A stretch of 64,000 nt of DNA, from the NCBI RefSeq assembly GCF_024397895.1, contig NZ_CP073346.1, positions 1,116,001-1,180,000 of the forward strand, given 5' to 3'. Positions 16,948 through 31,209 of the stretch are shown here, one piece after another. Made by a program: the position numbers and the translations under genes. Positions within the stretch are counted from its first letter, which is position 1; each line of letters begins with the position of its first letter. The notes beneath the pieces were generated by a model that did not search any database, was not told where the DNA came from, and saw nothing but the letters and a program-made list of their open reading frames with translations. The DNA comes from Pseudomonas benzenivorans. GTDB taxonomy: Bacteria; Pseudomonadota; Gammaproteobacteria; Pseudomonadales; Pseudomonadaceae.

Positions 16948-17955
16948 TTACTGGAACAACGCGTCACTCGACAGGCCATTGCTCTCCAGAATTTCCCGCA
17001 GACGCTTGAGCGCCTCAACCTGGATCTGCCGCACACGCTCGCGGGTCAGGCCGATTTCCTGCCCCACCTCCTCGAGGGTGCAGGTCTCATGGCCACGCAA
17101 GCCGAAGCGGCGAACCACGACCTCGCGCTGCTTGTCGGTCAGCTCCGACAGCCACTGGTCGATGCTCTGGGACAGGTCATCGTCCTGCAGCAATTCACAG
17201 GGATCGGTCGGGCGGTCATCGGTCAGGGTATCGAGCAGGGTCTTGTCCGAGTCCGGCCCCAGGGACACGTCCACCGAAGACACACGCTCATTCAGGCCGA
17301 GCATGCGCTTGACCTCGCCAACCGGCTTTTCCAGCAGGTTGGCGATCTCTTCGGCGGAAGGCTCATGGTCGAGCTTCTGGGTCAGCTCACGGGCGGCGCG
17401 CAGGTAGACATTCAGCTCCTTGACCACGTGAATCGGCAGGCGAATGGTGCGCGTCTGGTTCATGATCGCCCGCTCGATGGTCTGGCGAATCCACCAGGTC
17501 GCGTAGGTGGAGAAGCGGAATCCGCGTTCGGGGTCGAACTTTTCCACCGCGCGGATCAGGCCCAGGTTGCCTTCTTCGATCAGGTCGAGCAGCGACAGGC
17601 CCCGGTTGACATAACGCCTGGCGATCTTCACCACCAAACGCAGGTTGCTTTCGATCATCCGCTTACGCCCAGCGGGATCGCCCTTCTGCGCCAGGCGCGC
17701 GAAGAACACCTCCTCTTCGGGAGTGAGCAGGGGAGAGAAGCCGATTTCGTTGAGGTACAGCTGAGTGGCGTCGAGCGCCCGAGTGTAGTCGATGTATTTA
17801 TGCTGCTTGCTGCTGGTGGAATTCTTGGCCTTAGCGCGAGAAGCCGGCGCTGGCTTCTCCTCTTTCGACCCGCCGTCCAGAACGATGCCCGGCTCCATCA
17901 GGAGCACTTCATCGTCGACGTCAAACTCCGGCGTTTCTTTTTTTTTGAGAGCCAT
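16948..17955 (-). CDS. rpoS: RNA polymerase sigma factor RpoS
   Basis: A 335-residue stationary-phase and stress sigma factor, nearly identical in layout to P. aeruginosa RpoS. Region 1.2/2 contains [21 protein letters not shown] and the -10-binding [19 protein letters not shown]. Region 4 ends with the helix-turn-helix [26 protein letters not shown] precedes the ATG. nlpD lies 105 bases upstream on the same strand; in related bacteria the main rpoS promoter is inside nlpD (known), so the long untranslated leader may be regulatory. Confidence 0.98.
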   Translation of the reverse strand: MALKKKETPEFDVDDEVLLMEPGIVLDGGSKEEKPAPASRAKAKNSTSSKQHKYIDYTRALDATQLYLNEIGFSPLLTPEEEVFFARLAQKGDPAGRKRMIESNLRLVVKIARRYVNRGLSLLDLIEEGNLGLIRAVEKFDPERGFRFSTYATWWIRQTIERAIMNQTRTIRLPIHVVKELNVYLRAARELTQKLDHEPSAEEIANLLEKPVGEVKRMLGLNERVSSVDVSLGPDSDKTLLDTLTDDRPTDPCELLQDDDLSQSIDQWLSELTDKQREVVVRRFGLRGHETCTLEEVGQEIGLTRERVRQIQVEALKRLREILESNGLSSDALFQ

Positions 17956-18060
17956 TGTGGTTGCTCCTTGCTGAGTTCGACAGCAAGCCCGAGCGTTGCC
18001 TGGATCCTTGGCTACACTAGAGCCCGTTCCTCCTACGAAATGGAACAGGCTGGCGACCGA

Positions 18061-18924
18061 TCAACGACGCGGCAGGTATTGCAATGGGTCTACAGGTTTA
18101 CCCTGACGGCGAATCTCGAAGTGGAGTTTCACCCGGTCGGTTCCCGTGGAACCCATCTCGGCAATTGTCTGTCCGGCCTTGACCCGCTGCCCCTCCCGTA
18201 CCAACAGCCTGCGGTTATGTCCGTAGGCACTGACGTAGGTATCGCTGTGTTTGATGATCAATAACTCGCCGTAGCCCCGTAAACCACTCCCGGCGTACAC
18301 CACTGACCCATCAGACGCAGCTAAAACAGGCTGGCCCAATTCCCCCGCGATATCAATGCCTTTATTCAAACTGCCGTTTGAGGAAAAGCGCCCTATCACT
18401 GCGCCATTTGATGGCCAGGCCCAGCCGGTCGCGGAGCGCTGAACCGGCTGCACCGGCGTGGTCGCCGGGGTCACCTGAACCGGTGCCTTTGGCGCGCTGC
18501 GTACCGTCGCCGGAGGGGCCTGAATAGCGGGCGCTGGCTGCACGACAGGCGCCGGGCGGGTCATCACCGGCGCCGATTTCGCCACCACGACCGGGGGCGT
18601 GGTGCGATGGCCATCGAAGCGAATGACCTGCCCGACCCGGATCAGGTAGGGCGCGGTGATGCCGTTGCGGGCCGCCAGCGCCTTCCAGTCCCAGCCGAAG
18701 CGAAAGGCGATCGAATACAGGGTATCGCCACGGCGCACCACGTACTGGCCACTGGTCACGGTCGGGCGTTGTTGAGTCGCGGCGCGATGGGCACGGTCGA
18801 CCACCTGCACCCCACCGGACGGCGGGCTGGCGCAGCCACTCAACAGCACGCCCAGCAGCAGTCCACTCAACAGGCAACGGGCACTGCTGCAGCGAATTCG
18901 CGATTGAATGGCAGTGAAGCTCAC
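18061..18924 (-). CDS. nlpD: Lipoprotein NlpD, LysM and degenerate LytM domains
   Basis: A 287-residue outer-membrane lipoprotein, lipobox LLSGC with Cys31. A LysM peptidoglycan-binding domain spans residues 60-103, a Pro/Ala-rich linker follows, and the C-terminus is M23/LytM-like. Two zinc ligands are lost: NKGID in place of HxGxD, and KLHFE in place of HLHFE. It should therefore be non-catalytic and act as activator of an AmiC-type amidase in cell separation, as E. coli NlpD does (known). It precedes rpoS. Confidence 0.93.
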   Translation of the reverse strand: MSFTAIQSRIRCSSARCLLSGLLLGVLLSGCASPPSGGVQVVDRAHRAATQQRPTVTSGQYVVRRGDTLYSIAFRFGWDWKALAARNGITAPYLIRVGQVIRFDGHRTTPPVVVAKSAPVMTRPAPVVQPAPAIQAPPATVRSAPKAPVQVTPATTPVQPVQRSATGWAWPSNGAVIGRFSSNGSLNKGIDIAGELGQPVLAASDGSVVYAGSGLRGYGELLIIKHSDTYVSAYGHNRRLLVREGQRVKAGQTIAEMGSTGTDRVKLHFEIRRQGKPVDPLQYLPRR

Positions 18925-18981
18925 CCGTGTCTCCCTAATCTGGCTACTGGCGTGGGGTAGTAGGCGCGTATTGTGCCGTAA

Positions 18982-19920
18982 TTAATCGCGGCAACCAGCG
19001 TTTTGCTGGAGACGTGCAGCCAGCCACTCCAGGCCGAGCACCAGCAGCACCCCGAACAGGGCCAGGCCAATCGCCAGCAGCAGCTGCGGGTCTTGGCCAC
19101 TGATCTCGGCAAAGCGCCCGGGCAGCAGATTGGCCTGCAGCAGTGGCACCGACTCTCCGTGGCGGTCGGTGTGCCAGGTCAGGGTCTCCTTCCACGGCCA
19201 GATCTTGTTCAGCGAACCGAGCATCAGCCCGGTAAGGAACGCCAGGCTCAGGTCGCGCCAACGCACCAGCAACCAGCGCAGAATGCTGGCGAAGCTGACG
19301 ATGCCGACCAGGCAACCGCTGGCGAACAGCACCAGCACACCGACATCCAGGCTTTTGACGGCGCCGAGCACGAAGGGGTAGAGCCCCAGCAGCACCAGGA
19401 TGAAGCTTCCGGAGATGCCCGGCAGGATCATCGCGCAGATGGCGACGGCGCCGGCGAAAAACAGGCTGAGCGGATCGTGCCCCCACTGCATCGGCGCCGC
19501 CACGGTAATCCAGTAGGCGAAGGCCATACCGAGGATGAAGCTGAGCCCGCGACTCCAGTTCCAGCGCTGAATCTCCCGCGCCACGATGTGGGAGGAGACC
19601 AGAATCAAACCGAAGAAGAACGACCATACCGGAATGGGTTGCTCAACCAGCAGATAGCTGATCAGCCGCGCCAGACTCAGCACACTGGTGAGAATGCCGG
19701 CCAGCAGGACCATCAGGAAGGTCGCATTGGCCGCCTGCCAGGCCGCCACGATACGCCCGCGCAGCAACATTCCCAGCGCTGCCGGCACGCTGGCGATCGA
19801 GCGCAGCAGCTCATCATAAATGCCGCTGATAAAGGCGACGGTACCACCGGACACCCCGGGCACCACGTCGGCCGCGCCCATGGCTATGCCTTTGGCATAG
19901 AGCAGAAAATGTTTCTTCAT
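18982..19920 (-). CDS. DUF368 membrane protein, candidate undecaprenyl-phosphate translocase
   Basis: A 312-residue polytopic membrane protein of the DUF368 family with about eight hydrophobic helices. Two inverted motifs stand out, AADVVPGVSGGTVAFI near residue 17 and MILPGISGSFILVLLG near 172, consistent with an internal repeat. DUF368 proteins (PopT) were reported to flip undecaprenyl phosphate back across the inner membrane in other bacteria (known for the family). Here it sits between nlpD and pcm. Assignment as a translocase is by family only. Confidence 0.85.
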   Translation of the reverse strand: MKKHFLLYAKGIAMGAADVVPGVSGGTVAFISGIYDELLRSIASVPAALGMLLRGRIVAAWQAANATFLMVLLAGILTSVLSLARLISYLLVEQPIPVWSFFFGLILVSSHIVAREIQRWNWSRGLSFILGMAFAYWITVAAPMQWGHDPLSLFFAGAVAICAMILPGISGSFILVLLGLYPFVLGAVKSLDVGVLVLFASGCLVGIVSFASILRWLLVRWRDLSLAFLTGLMLGSLNKIWPWKETLTWHTDRHGESVPLLQANLLPGRFAEISGQDPQLLLAIGLALFGVLLVLGLEWLAARLQQNAGCRD

Positions 19921-19944
19921 GGATCCATCCAGTTACGCGAAAGG

Positions 19945-20622
19945 TCAGGCCAAGGGCCCATTGAGCAGCGGCACGAAACGCACGGCGTCCAGCACGTGCC
20001 GGGCAAATCCGTGTTCCTCGCGAACGATCAGCAACAGCTGCTGCACATCGCCGGTGCCGACCGGAATCACCAGGCGTCCGCCCGGGGCCAACTGATCGAG
20101 CAGGGCCTGGGGCACCTCGGAAGCCGCCGCGGTGACGATGATGCCGTTGTAGGGCGCCAGCGCCGACCAGCCCTCCCAGCCATCCCCCCAACGGAACACC
20201 ACGTTGCGCAGGTTCAGTTCGCTCAGGCGTTCCTTGGCCCGCTCCTGCAACCCCTGGATGCGTTCGACGGTGAACACCCGCTCCACCAGTTGAGCGAGGA
20301 TCGCGGTCTGGTAACCGGAACCGGTGCCGATCTCCAGCACCTTGTCCAGCGGGCCGGCCGCCAGCAGCAGCTCGCTCATCCGCGCCACCATATAGGGCTG
20401 GGAGATGGTCTGGTTACTGCCGATCGGCAGCGCCGTGTCTTCGTAGGCGCGATGGGCCAGGGCCTCATCGACGAACAGATGACGGGGCGTGCGGCGGATG
20501 GCTTCGAGCACGTGGGCGTTGGACAGGCCCTCCTCGTACAGGCGCTGGATCAACCGCTCGCGGGTGCGCTGCGAGGTCATACCAATGCCCCGGCGCTGCA
20601 GTTCGCCCTGGTCCCGGTTCAT
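19945..20622 (-). CDS. pcm: Protein-L-isoaspartate O-methyltransferase
   Basis: A 225-residue SAM-dependent enzyme that repairs isoaspartyl damage in proteins. The SAM loop [11 protein letters not shown] and downstream [23 protein letters not shown] match Pcm. The start chosen, ATG 20622, overlaps the surE stop by one base (TGATG) with GGAGAG upstream, indicating coupling. An alternative start at 20580 ([10 protein letters not shown]) gives the 211-residue form known from P. aeruginosa. Confidence 0.93.
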   Translation of the reverse strand: MNRDQGELQRRGIGMTSQRTRERLIQRLYEEGLSNAHVLEAIRRTPRHLFVDEALAHRAYEDTALPIGSNQTISQPYMVARMSELLLAAGPLDKVLEIGTGSGYQTAILAQLVERVFTVERIQGLQERAKERLSELNLRNVVFRWGDGWEGWSALAPYNGIIVTAAASEVPQALLDQLAPGGRLVIPVGTGDVQQLLLIVREEHGFARHVLDAVRFVPLLNGPLA

Positions 20623-21371
20623 CAAAGCAGGCTCTCCAGCCAAGGTTGCAGGCCGGCCAAGCCTTCCCTGAAGGTGCGGTCCAACTGCAGCGGGGTCACC
20701 GACACATAGCCTTCCATCACCGCATGAAAATCCGTTCCCGGACCGCCATCCTCGGCGGCGCCGGCGGCGGAAATCCAGTAGCCCTCCTTGCCCCGCGGAT
20801 TGACCACCTTGACCGGCGCCGCCGCCCGCGCACGGTGTCCCAGGCGCGTCAGCTGGATACCGCGGATCTGCTCCAGCGGCAGGTTGGGGACATTGACGTT
20901 GAGCACCGTGCGCGGCGGCAGGTCGAGGCGCTCATGGGCGGCCACCAGCTTGCGTGCGAAATAGGCGGCAGTCGGCAGATGGTCCGGTGCCCGCGACAAC
21001 AGCGAAAAGGCGAAGGCCGGGCGCAGCAGGAAGCGCCCCTCCAGGGCGGCGGCCACGGTGCCGGAATACAGCACGTCATCGCCCAGGTTGGCGCCAAGGT
21101 TGATCCCCGACACCACCAGATCGGCCAGTTCGGGCAGCAGGCCATTGAGCCCCAGGTGCACGCAATCGGTGGGCGTGCCGTTGATGCTGATGAAGCCGTT
21201 GGCCAAGGTCTGCGGGTGCAGCGGCCGGTCCAGGGTCAGGGAGCTGCTGGCGCCACTGCGGTCCTGGTCGGGCGCGATCACCGTGCAATCGGCATAGTCG
21301 AGCAGCGCAGCATGCAGCGCGGCGAGACCCGGCGCCGCTACGCCGTCGTCGTTAGAAATCAGAATACGCAT
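20622..21371 (-). CDS. surE: 5'/3'-nucleotidase SurE
   Basis: A 249-residue metal-dependent survival protein that dephosphorylates nucleoside monophosphates. The metal site begins with Asp8-Asp9 in [11 protein letters not shown] and continues with SGASSSLT and SGINLGAN. The start overlaps the 3' end of truD by 13 bases, and the stop is coupled to pcm. This truD-surE-pcm order is standard in gammaproteobacteria. Confidence 0.96.
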   Translation of the reverse strand: MRILISNDDGVAAPGLAALHAALLDYADCTVIAPDQDRSGASSSLTLDRPLHPQTLANGFISINGTPTDCVHLGLNGLLPELADLVVSGINLGANLGDDVLYSGTVAAALEGRFLLRPAFAFSLLSRAPDHLPTAAYFARKLVAAHERLDLPPRTVLNVNVPNLPLEQIRGIQLTRLGHRARAAAPVKVVNPRGKEGYWISAAGAAEDGGPGTDFHAVMEGYVSVTPLQLDRTFREGLAGLQPWLESLL

Positions 21372-22417
21372 GGGTTATCCGTCTGCCCTGCCGGCAGCAG
21401 ATCGACGAGTTCGCGCACCAAAACGGTGGCGAAGCATCCAGCCGGCAGGACGAATTCCAGTTGCAGAATGTCAGGCTCCGGATAATGCCACGTCAAACCG
21501 CCGATGGGGAGGCGCAGGATGCGCCGTTCGTGCTGCAGGCCCGCTTCTGCCAGCCAATCGACCAGCCCTGACTCGTCCAGGCTCAGGCGCTGCTCCAGCT
21601 CCTGGGCGGCGCCACCGGCCGGTGAGGGGCCGACGCCCCACAGCGGCCCGGTCGGGTGCAGGTCGAGCAGCGCCAGGCGTGGATCGCTGCACTCGGCCTC
21701 GCCGGCCATGAAGAAGCTGCGGCTGTCGGTGAAGGCCAGCAGGTCGCCGACCTGCGCCCGGTTCCAGCTGCCGGCGGCCACCCGCGCGGCCAGGGCACGG
21801 TTGAACAGGTAACTGCGCGCCGCCGAGAGCACCCGCGAGCGCACATTGCGCTTCTCCGGCAGGCTGTTGCCCGCGGCGAAGTGCCGGGCATGGGCCAGGT
21901 TGCCGCCCTCATGACCGAAGCGTTGCGCCCCGTAGTAATTGGGGATGCCCTGGGCGGCGATCTGCTGCAGACGCTGGTCCAGTGCCGCAACATCGGCCTT
22001 GAGCTGGGTCAGGCGCAGGGTGAAGCCATTGGCGGCATGGGCACCGCGCTGCAGCTTGCGGCTGTGCCGCACCTGCTTGAGGACGCTCAGGCTGGCGTCT
22101 TGCGCCGCGCTCAGATCGGGATCGAGCTTGCCCGGCAGGTGCAGGCTGAACCATTGCCGGGTCAGGGCTTGGCGATCCTTCAGGCCGGCGTAGCTGATCA
22201 TCCGCAGCGGCACGCCAGCGGCACGGGCAATGCGCTTGGCGGCCTCCTCGGTATTGAGTTCGCGCTTCTCCACCCACAGCCAGAGGTGTTCGCCCTCGCC
22301 GGCCAGGGGAATGTCCAGCACCTCGTCGACCTGAAAGTCTTCCGCGCTGGCCTTGAGCAGCGCAGTGCCGCAGGCCGGGCCGTGGGCGCGCGGGCCGAGC
22401 AGTTCGAGCTCGGTCAT
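21359..22417 (-). CDS. truD: tRNA pseudouridine(13) synthase TruD
   Basis: A 352-residue pseudouridine synthase modifying U13 of tRNA. The catalytic aspartate is Asp81 in [17 protein letters not shown], and the TruD-specific motif [15 protein letters not shown] follows. It overlaps ispF by four bases upstream and surE by 13 bases downstream, so the run ispF-truD-surE-pcm is probably one transcript. Confidence 0.96.
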   Translation of the reverse strand: MTELELLGPRAHGPACGTALLKASAEDFQVDEVLDIPLAGEGEHLWLWVEKRELNTEEAAKRIARAAGVPLRMISYAGLKDRQALTRQWFSLHLPGKLDPDLSAAQDASLSVLKQVRHSRKLQRGAHAANGFTLRLTQLKADVAALDQRLQQIAAQGIPNYYGAQRFGHEGGNLAHARHFAAGNSLPEKRNVRSRVLSAARSYLFNRALAARVAAGSWNRAQVGDLLAFTDSRSFFMAGEAECSDPRLALLDLHPTGPLWGVGPSPAGGAAQELEQRLSLDESGLVDWLAEAGLQHERRILRLPIGGLTWHYPEPDILQLEFVLPAGCFATVLVRELVDLLPAGQTDNPCVF

Positions 22418-22887
22418 GGGCCGACCAACAGCGCCACGGCATGCACCGCAATGCCTTCCTCGCGACCGGTAAAGCCGAGCTTCTCGGTGGTGGTGGCCTT
22501 GACGTTGACCTGATCCAGGTCGACCTGCAGGTCTGCGGCGATCCGCTCGCGCATGGCCGGAATATGCGGGGCCATCTTCGGCGCCTGGGCGACTATGGTG
22601 GCGTCGACATTGCCGACCCGCCAGCCCTTGGCCTGGATCAGGCCGAGCACGTGGCGCAGCAGCGCCCGGCTGTCGGCGCCCTTGAAGCGCGGGTCGGTGT
22701 CAGGGAAATGCTGGCCGATATCGCCCAGCGCCGCGGCTCCGAGCAACGCATCGCTCAGCGCGTGCAGCAGCACATCGCCGTCGGAATGGGCGATCAGCCC
22801 GAACTTGTGGGGAATCTGCACGCCGCCGAGGGTGACGAACTCGCCCTCGCCGAAGCGGTGTACGTCGTAGCCGTGACCAATACGCAT
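22414..22887 (-). CDS. ispF: 2-C-methyl-D-erythritol 2,4-cyclodiphosphate synthase
   Basis: A 157-residue MEP-pathway enzyme forming the cyclodiphosphate for isoprenoid precursors. Metal residues Asp8 and His10 lie in [12 protein letters not shown], with [11 protein letters not shown] and [17 protein letters not shown] conserved further on. The start is ATG 22887; a TTG three codons upstream is not needed. In many gammaproteobacteria ispD is adjacent, but here it is about 3.2 kb away, past the formaldehyde genes. Confidence 0.96.
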   Translation of the reverse strand: MRIGHGYDVHRFGEGEFVTLGGVQIPHKFGLIAHSDGDVLLHALSDALLGAAALGDIGQHFPDTDPRFKGADSRALLRHVLGLIQAKGWRVGNVDATIVAQAPKMAPHIPAMRERIAADLQVDLDQVNVKATTTEKLGFTGREEGIAVHAVALLVGP

Positions 22888-22895
22888 AAAGAACA

Positions 22896-22917
22896 ACGCC
22901 CTGAAAATTCAGGGCGT
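22896..22917 (-). terminator. Terminator after fghA
   Basis: ACGCCCTGAA (22896-22905) and TTCAGGGCGT (22908-22917) form a near-perfect hairpin between the fghA stop and the ispF start. On the minus strand it is followed by TGTTCTTT, a modest T-rich tail. Confidence 0.65.
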
Positions 22918-22949
22918 GATTCTACAGGAGTATCGGCGACTGGGCGCTT

Positions 22950-23795
22950 TCAGCCCTGCAAGGCCTGCGCGTGATGGCGCAGGTGATCGCCGATGAAGCT
23001 GGCGATGAAGTAGTAGCTGTGGTCGTAGCCCGGCTGCAGACGCAACGTCAGCGGATGCTCCGCGGCCTGGGCGGCGGCCTGCAATGCCTCCGGCTTGAGC
23101 TGGTTGGCCAGGAAGTCATCGCGATCGCCCTGATCGACCAGGATCGGCAACTTCTCCTCGGACTCGGCCAGCAGCGCGCAGGCATCCCACTCGCGCCAGC
23201 GCGAACGATCCTCGCCGAGGAAACGGGAGAACGCCTTCTCGCCCCAGGGACAGTTCATCGGGTTGCTGATCGGCGAGAAGGCCGACAGCGACCGGTAACG
23301 CCCCGGGTTGCGCAGCGCGCAGACCAGGGCGCCATGGCCGCCCATGGAGTGACCGCTGATGCCGCGCTTGTCCGATACGGGAAAGTTGGCCTCGATCAGC
23401 GCGGGCAATTCCTGCACCACGTAGTCGTGCATGCGGTAATGCCGAGCCCAGGGCTCCTGGGTCGCATTCAGGTAGAAGCCGGCGCCCAGACCGAAGTCCC
23501 AGGCCCCTTCAGGGTCGGCGGGGACATCGGCGCCACGGGGGCTGGTGTCCGGCGCCACGATGATCAGTCCCAGCTCCGCGGCCAGGCGCTGGGCTCCGGC
23601 CTTCTGCATGAAGTTCTCGTCGGTGCAGGTGAGGCCCGACAGCCAGTACAGCACCGGCAGCTTGGCGCCCTGCTCGGCCTGCGGCGGCAGGTAGACGGCG
23701 AACACCATGTCGCAGTTCAGGGTGCTGGAGCGATGACGGTAACGCTTGTGCCAGCCGCCGAAGCTTTTCTGGCAAGACAGATTTTCCAAAGTCAT
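22950..23795 (-). CDS. fghA: S-formylglutathione hydrolase
   Basis: A 281-residue esterase that splits S-formylglutathione to formate and glutathione, the second step of formaldehyde detoxification. The nucleophile is Ser150 in GHSMGGHGA. The acid lies in [10 protein letters not shown] and the histidine in [14 protein letters not shown] 23795 was taken as start, with GGAGAAGG upstream; an upstream extension is not conserved. It lies 82 bases downstream of adhC on the same strand, so the two are very likely one operon. Confidence 0.96.
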   Translation of the reverse strand: MTLENLSCQKSFGGWHKRYRHRSSTLNCDMVFAVYLPPQAEQGAKLPVLYWLSGLTCTDENFMQKAGAQRLAAELGLIIVAPDTSPRGADVPADPEGAWDFGLGAGFYLNATQEPWARHYRMHDYVVQELPALIEANFPVSDKRGISGHSMGGHGALVCALRNPGRYRSLSAFSPISNPMNCPWGEKAFSRFLGEDRSRWREWDACALLAESEEKLPILVDQGDRDDFLANQLKPEALQAAAQAAEHPLTLRLQPGYDHSYYFIASFIGDHLRHHAQALQG

Positions 23796-23877
23796 GACCT
23801 TCTCCGTAGGGTGGAAAGCGCCTCGCGTTCTCCACCGCTGGACGGTGGATGCCGGAAGCGGCATCCACCTCGAGCAA

Positions 23878-25032
<1,155 letters not shown>

Positions 25033-25045
25033 TCAGCGGTTTACG

Positions 25046-25093
25046 TCAATAATCAGCCGCCCGTAAAAACATTATTGCCATACAGGGACAATA
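25046..25093. promoter_or_regulatory. Candidate LysR (GfnR) operator upstream of adhC
   Basis: TATTG-N11-CAATA (25073-25093) is a textbook LysR T-N11-A dyad in the 156-base divergent gap. A further inverted half-site CAATAAT at 25046-25052 mirrors ATTATTG at 25071-25077. Together they give three spaced half-sites, consistent with a tetramer-binding regulator. Confidence 0.6.
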
Positions 25094-25146
25094 GCCCCTT
25101 CTAGCACCTAGAATCGCGCCATCGACAAGGCACAAGGAGCGCGGCG

Positions 25147-26076
25147 ATGAACCGCTGGGAAGGACTGGATGAATTCGTCGCGGTGGCCGAGTGCGGCCAG
25201 TTCACCGCGGCGGCGGAGCGCCTGGGGCTGTCGTCCTCCCAGGTCAGCCGGCAGATAGCCCGCCTGGAGGAGCGCCTGCAGACCCGGCTGTTCTACCGCA
25301 GCACCCGCCGGGTGGCGCTGACCGAGGCCGGGCAGACCTTCCTGCAGCATTGCCAGCGCCTGCAGGACGCCCGCGAAGAGGCGCTGCGCGCCGTTGGCGA
25401 CCTGGGCAGCGCGCCCAAGGGGCTGCTGCGCATGACCTGCGCGGTGGCCTACGGCGAGCGCTTCATCGTGCCACTGGTGACCGACTTCATGAGCCGACAT
25501 CCGCAATTGAGGGTCGAGATCGAACTGAGCAACCGCACCCTGGACATGGTCCAGGAGGGCCTGGACCTGGCCATTCGCCTGGGCCGCTTGCAGGACTCGC
25601 GCCTGGTGGCCACGCGCCTGGCGCCGCGGCAGATGTACCTGTGCGCGGCGCCGGCCTATCTGCAGCAATACGGCCGCCCCCACAGTCTGTCCGAGCTGAG
25701 CCGGCACAACTGCCTGATTGGCAGCTCCGACATTTGGACCTTTCAGCTCAACGGCCGTGAATCGGCGCAGCGGGTTCAGGGTAACTGGCGCTGCAACAGC
25801 GGCCAGTCGGTGCTGGAGGCGGCATTGCGCGGCCTAGGCCTGTGCCAGTTGCCCGACTACTACGTGTTGGAACACCTGCGCAGCGGCGCGCTGGTGTCGC
25901 TGCTGGCCAACCAGCAGCCGCCCAACACCGCGGTCTGGGCGCTCTATCCGCAGCAACGCCACCTGTCGCCGAAGGTGCGTCAGCTGGTGGACTTCCTCAA
26001 GGACGGCCTGGCGCAGCGCCGCGAATACAACCTGAAGCACTGGCCGGAGATAGAAGGGAGCGATGGTCAAGGCTGA
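25147..26076 (+). CDS. gfnR: LysR-type regulator of formaldehyde detoxification (GfnR-like)
   Basis: A 309-residue LysR regulator of the AaeR/DsdC-like subgroup. The helix-turn-helix lies in the first 60 residues (GQFTAAAERLGLSSSQVSRQIARLE), and the effector domain follows. ACAAGGAG precedes the ATG. Divergence from adhC-fghA and position relative to ispD match the regulator called GfnR in P. aeruginosa (recalled). Its 3' end overlaps convergent ispD by 10 bases. Confidence 0.85.
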   Translation: MNRWEGLDEFVAVAECGQFTAAAERLGLSSSQVSRQIARLEERLQTRLFYRSTRRVALTEAGQTFLQHCQRLQDAREEALRAVGDLGSAPKGLLRMTCAVAYGERFIVPLVTDFMSRHPQLRVEIELSNRTLDMVQEGLDLAIRLGRLQDSRLVATRLAPRQMYLCAAPAYLQQYGRPHSLSELSRHNCLIGSSDIWTFQLNGRESAQRVQGNWRCNSGQSVLEAALRGLGLCQLPDYYVLEHLRSGALVSLLANQQPPNTAVWALYPQQRHLSPKVRQLVDFLKDGLAQRREYNLKHWPEIEGSDGQG

Positions 26077-26774
26077 CGCCAGAGCAGCGCCAGACTCTGC
26101 AGGTCTTCCGGTCGGGTTACCTTGAGGTTGTCGGCGCGTCCCTCGATCAGGCGCGGCGCGTGGCCAGCCCACTCGATCGCCGAAGCCTCGTCGGTGATCG
26201 CCACGCCGGACACCAGGGCATCGGCCAGCGCCCGATGCAGCTGGCCGAGGCGAAACATCTGCGGCGTGTAGGCGTGCCAGATCGGCGCACGGTCGACGGT
26301 TTGCTGCACCCGGCCATCGGCGCCGGCGCGCTTGAGGGTGTCGCGCGCCGGCACGGCCAGCAGGCCGCCGACCGGGTCGTCGGCAAGCTCGCCGAGCAGC
26401 AGGTCGAGGTCGCCGCGCGTCAGGTTGGGTCGCGCCGCGTCGTGCACCAGCACCCAGTCCTGCTCCTCGGCGCCCAGCTCCGCCAGGCGATGCAGGCCGG
26501 CCAGCACCGAGTCGGCACGCTCGCACCCACCTTCGGCGCGCTGGATGCGCCCGTCCTCGGCGCACGCCAGGGCCGGCCAGTAGGGGTCGTCGGCCGCCAG
26601 GCTGACGACCAGGCCGCGCAACTGCGGATGATCGAGAAAGCAGGCCAGGGTGTGCTCGAGAATGGTCCTACCGGCCAGTTCCAGGTACTGCTTGGGGCGG
26701 TCGGCGCGCATGCGACTGCCGACACCGGCGGCCGGAATCAGCGCCCAGAAAGGAGGCAGGCTGGAAGCAGTCAT
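26067..26774 (-). CDS. ispD: 2-C-methyl-D-erythritol 4-phosphate cytidylyltransferase
   Basis: A 235-residue MEP-pathway enzyme making CDP-methylerythritol. The nucleotide-binding loop LIPAAGVGSRMRADRPKQY covers residues 13-30, and VLVHDAARPNL is conserved. The start overlaps ftsB by four bases, so the two are translationally coupled. Confidence 0.96.
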   Translation of the reverse strand: MTASSLPPFWALIPAAGVGSRMRADRPKQYLELAGRTILEHTLACFLDHPQLRGLVVSLAADDPYWPALACAEDGRIQRAEGGCERADSVLAGLHRLAELGAEEQDWVLVHDAARPNLTRGDLDLLLGELADDPVGGLLAVPARDTLKRAGADGRVQQTVDRAPIWHAYTPQMFRLGQLHRALADALVSGVAITDEASAIEWAGHAPRLIEGRADNLKVTRPEDLQSLALLWRQP

Positions 26775-27049
26775 TCGGTCAACTGGAAGAGGGTCTCGCC
26801 CTCTTTGACCATGCCCAGCTCGTGACGGGCGCGCTCTTCGACGGTCTCCATGCCTTTCTTCAACTCCATCACCTCGGCCTCGAGGATACGGTTGCGCTCC
26901 AGCAGGCGCTGGTTCTCGCCTTGCTGGTCGGCGATCTGCTGCTTCAGGTCGGCCACCTGGGCCAGGCTGCCATCACCCACCCACAGGCGGTACTGCAAGC
27001 CGGCGAGCAGCAGAACCAACATCAGCCACAACCAATAGGGGCTACGCAT
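26771..27049 (-). CDS. ftsB: Cell division protein FtsB
   Basis: A 92-residue bitopic protein of the FtsQLB divisome complex. One membrane helix (WLWLMLVLLLAGLQYRLWV, residues 6-24) is followed by a periplasmic coiled coil (VADLKQQIADQQGENQRLLERNRILEAEV). Start ATG 27049 gives the family N-terminus, but no good Shine-Dalgarno precedes it: a CCCCT stretch and the eno terminator lie just upstream. Confidence 0.93.
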   Translation of the reverse strand: MRSPYWLWLMLVLLLAGLQYRLWVGDGSLAQVADLKQQIADQQGENQRLLERNRILEAEVMELKKGMETVEERARHELGMVKEGETLFQLTE

Positions 27050-27070
27050 AGGGGAAAAAGCATCCGAACG

Positions 27071-27096
27071 AAAAAGGGGCGACTCGCGCCGCCCCT
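27071..27096 (-). terminator. eno terminator
   Basis: AGGGGCG (27075-27081) and CGCCCCT (27090-27096) form a stem. On the minus strand it runs into five T, between the eno stop and the ftsB start. Confidence 0.75.
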
Positions 27097-27114
27097 CTTT
27101 TACCACGACTGAGT

Positions 27115-28497
<1,383 letters not shown>

Positions 28498-28510
28498 CTA
28501 GCCAACAAAA

Positions 28511-28520
28511 TTGTATACAA
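28511..28520. promoter_or_regulatory. Second TTGTATACAA palindrome, upstream of eno
   Basis: The same 10-base palindrome as at 2808-2817, here in the eno promoter region 107 bases before the start. It could be a -35 element (TTGTAT) that happens to be symmetric, or a GntR-type operator. Confidence 0.35.
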
Positions 28521-28548
28521 CCAATGCCTTTAATGAAGAACCACCTTT

Positions 28549-31061
<2,513 letters not shown>

Positions 31062-31209
31062 TCAGCGCCGCCGGGGAAAGCGAAGGAAAGCCGAAGCTCC
31101 AATCGCGGACCAGCCGCAATTGGCAAGCCGTCACCGACTCCGGAATTCTCGAGGAAAGGGAGTCAGCAAAAGCTCTAATAAGACGGGAGCGTAGTCTACC
31201 GGAAAGGCC

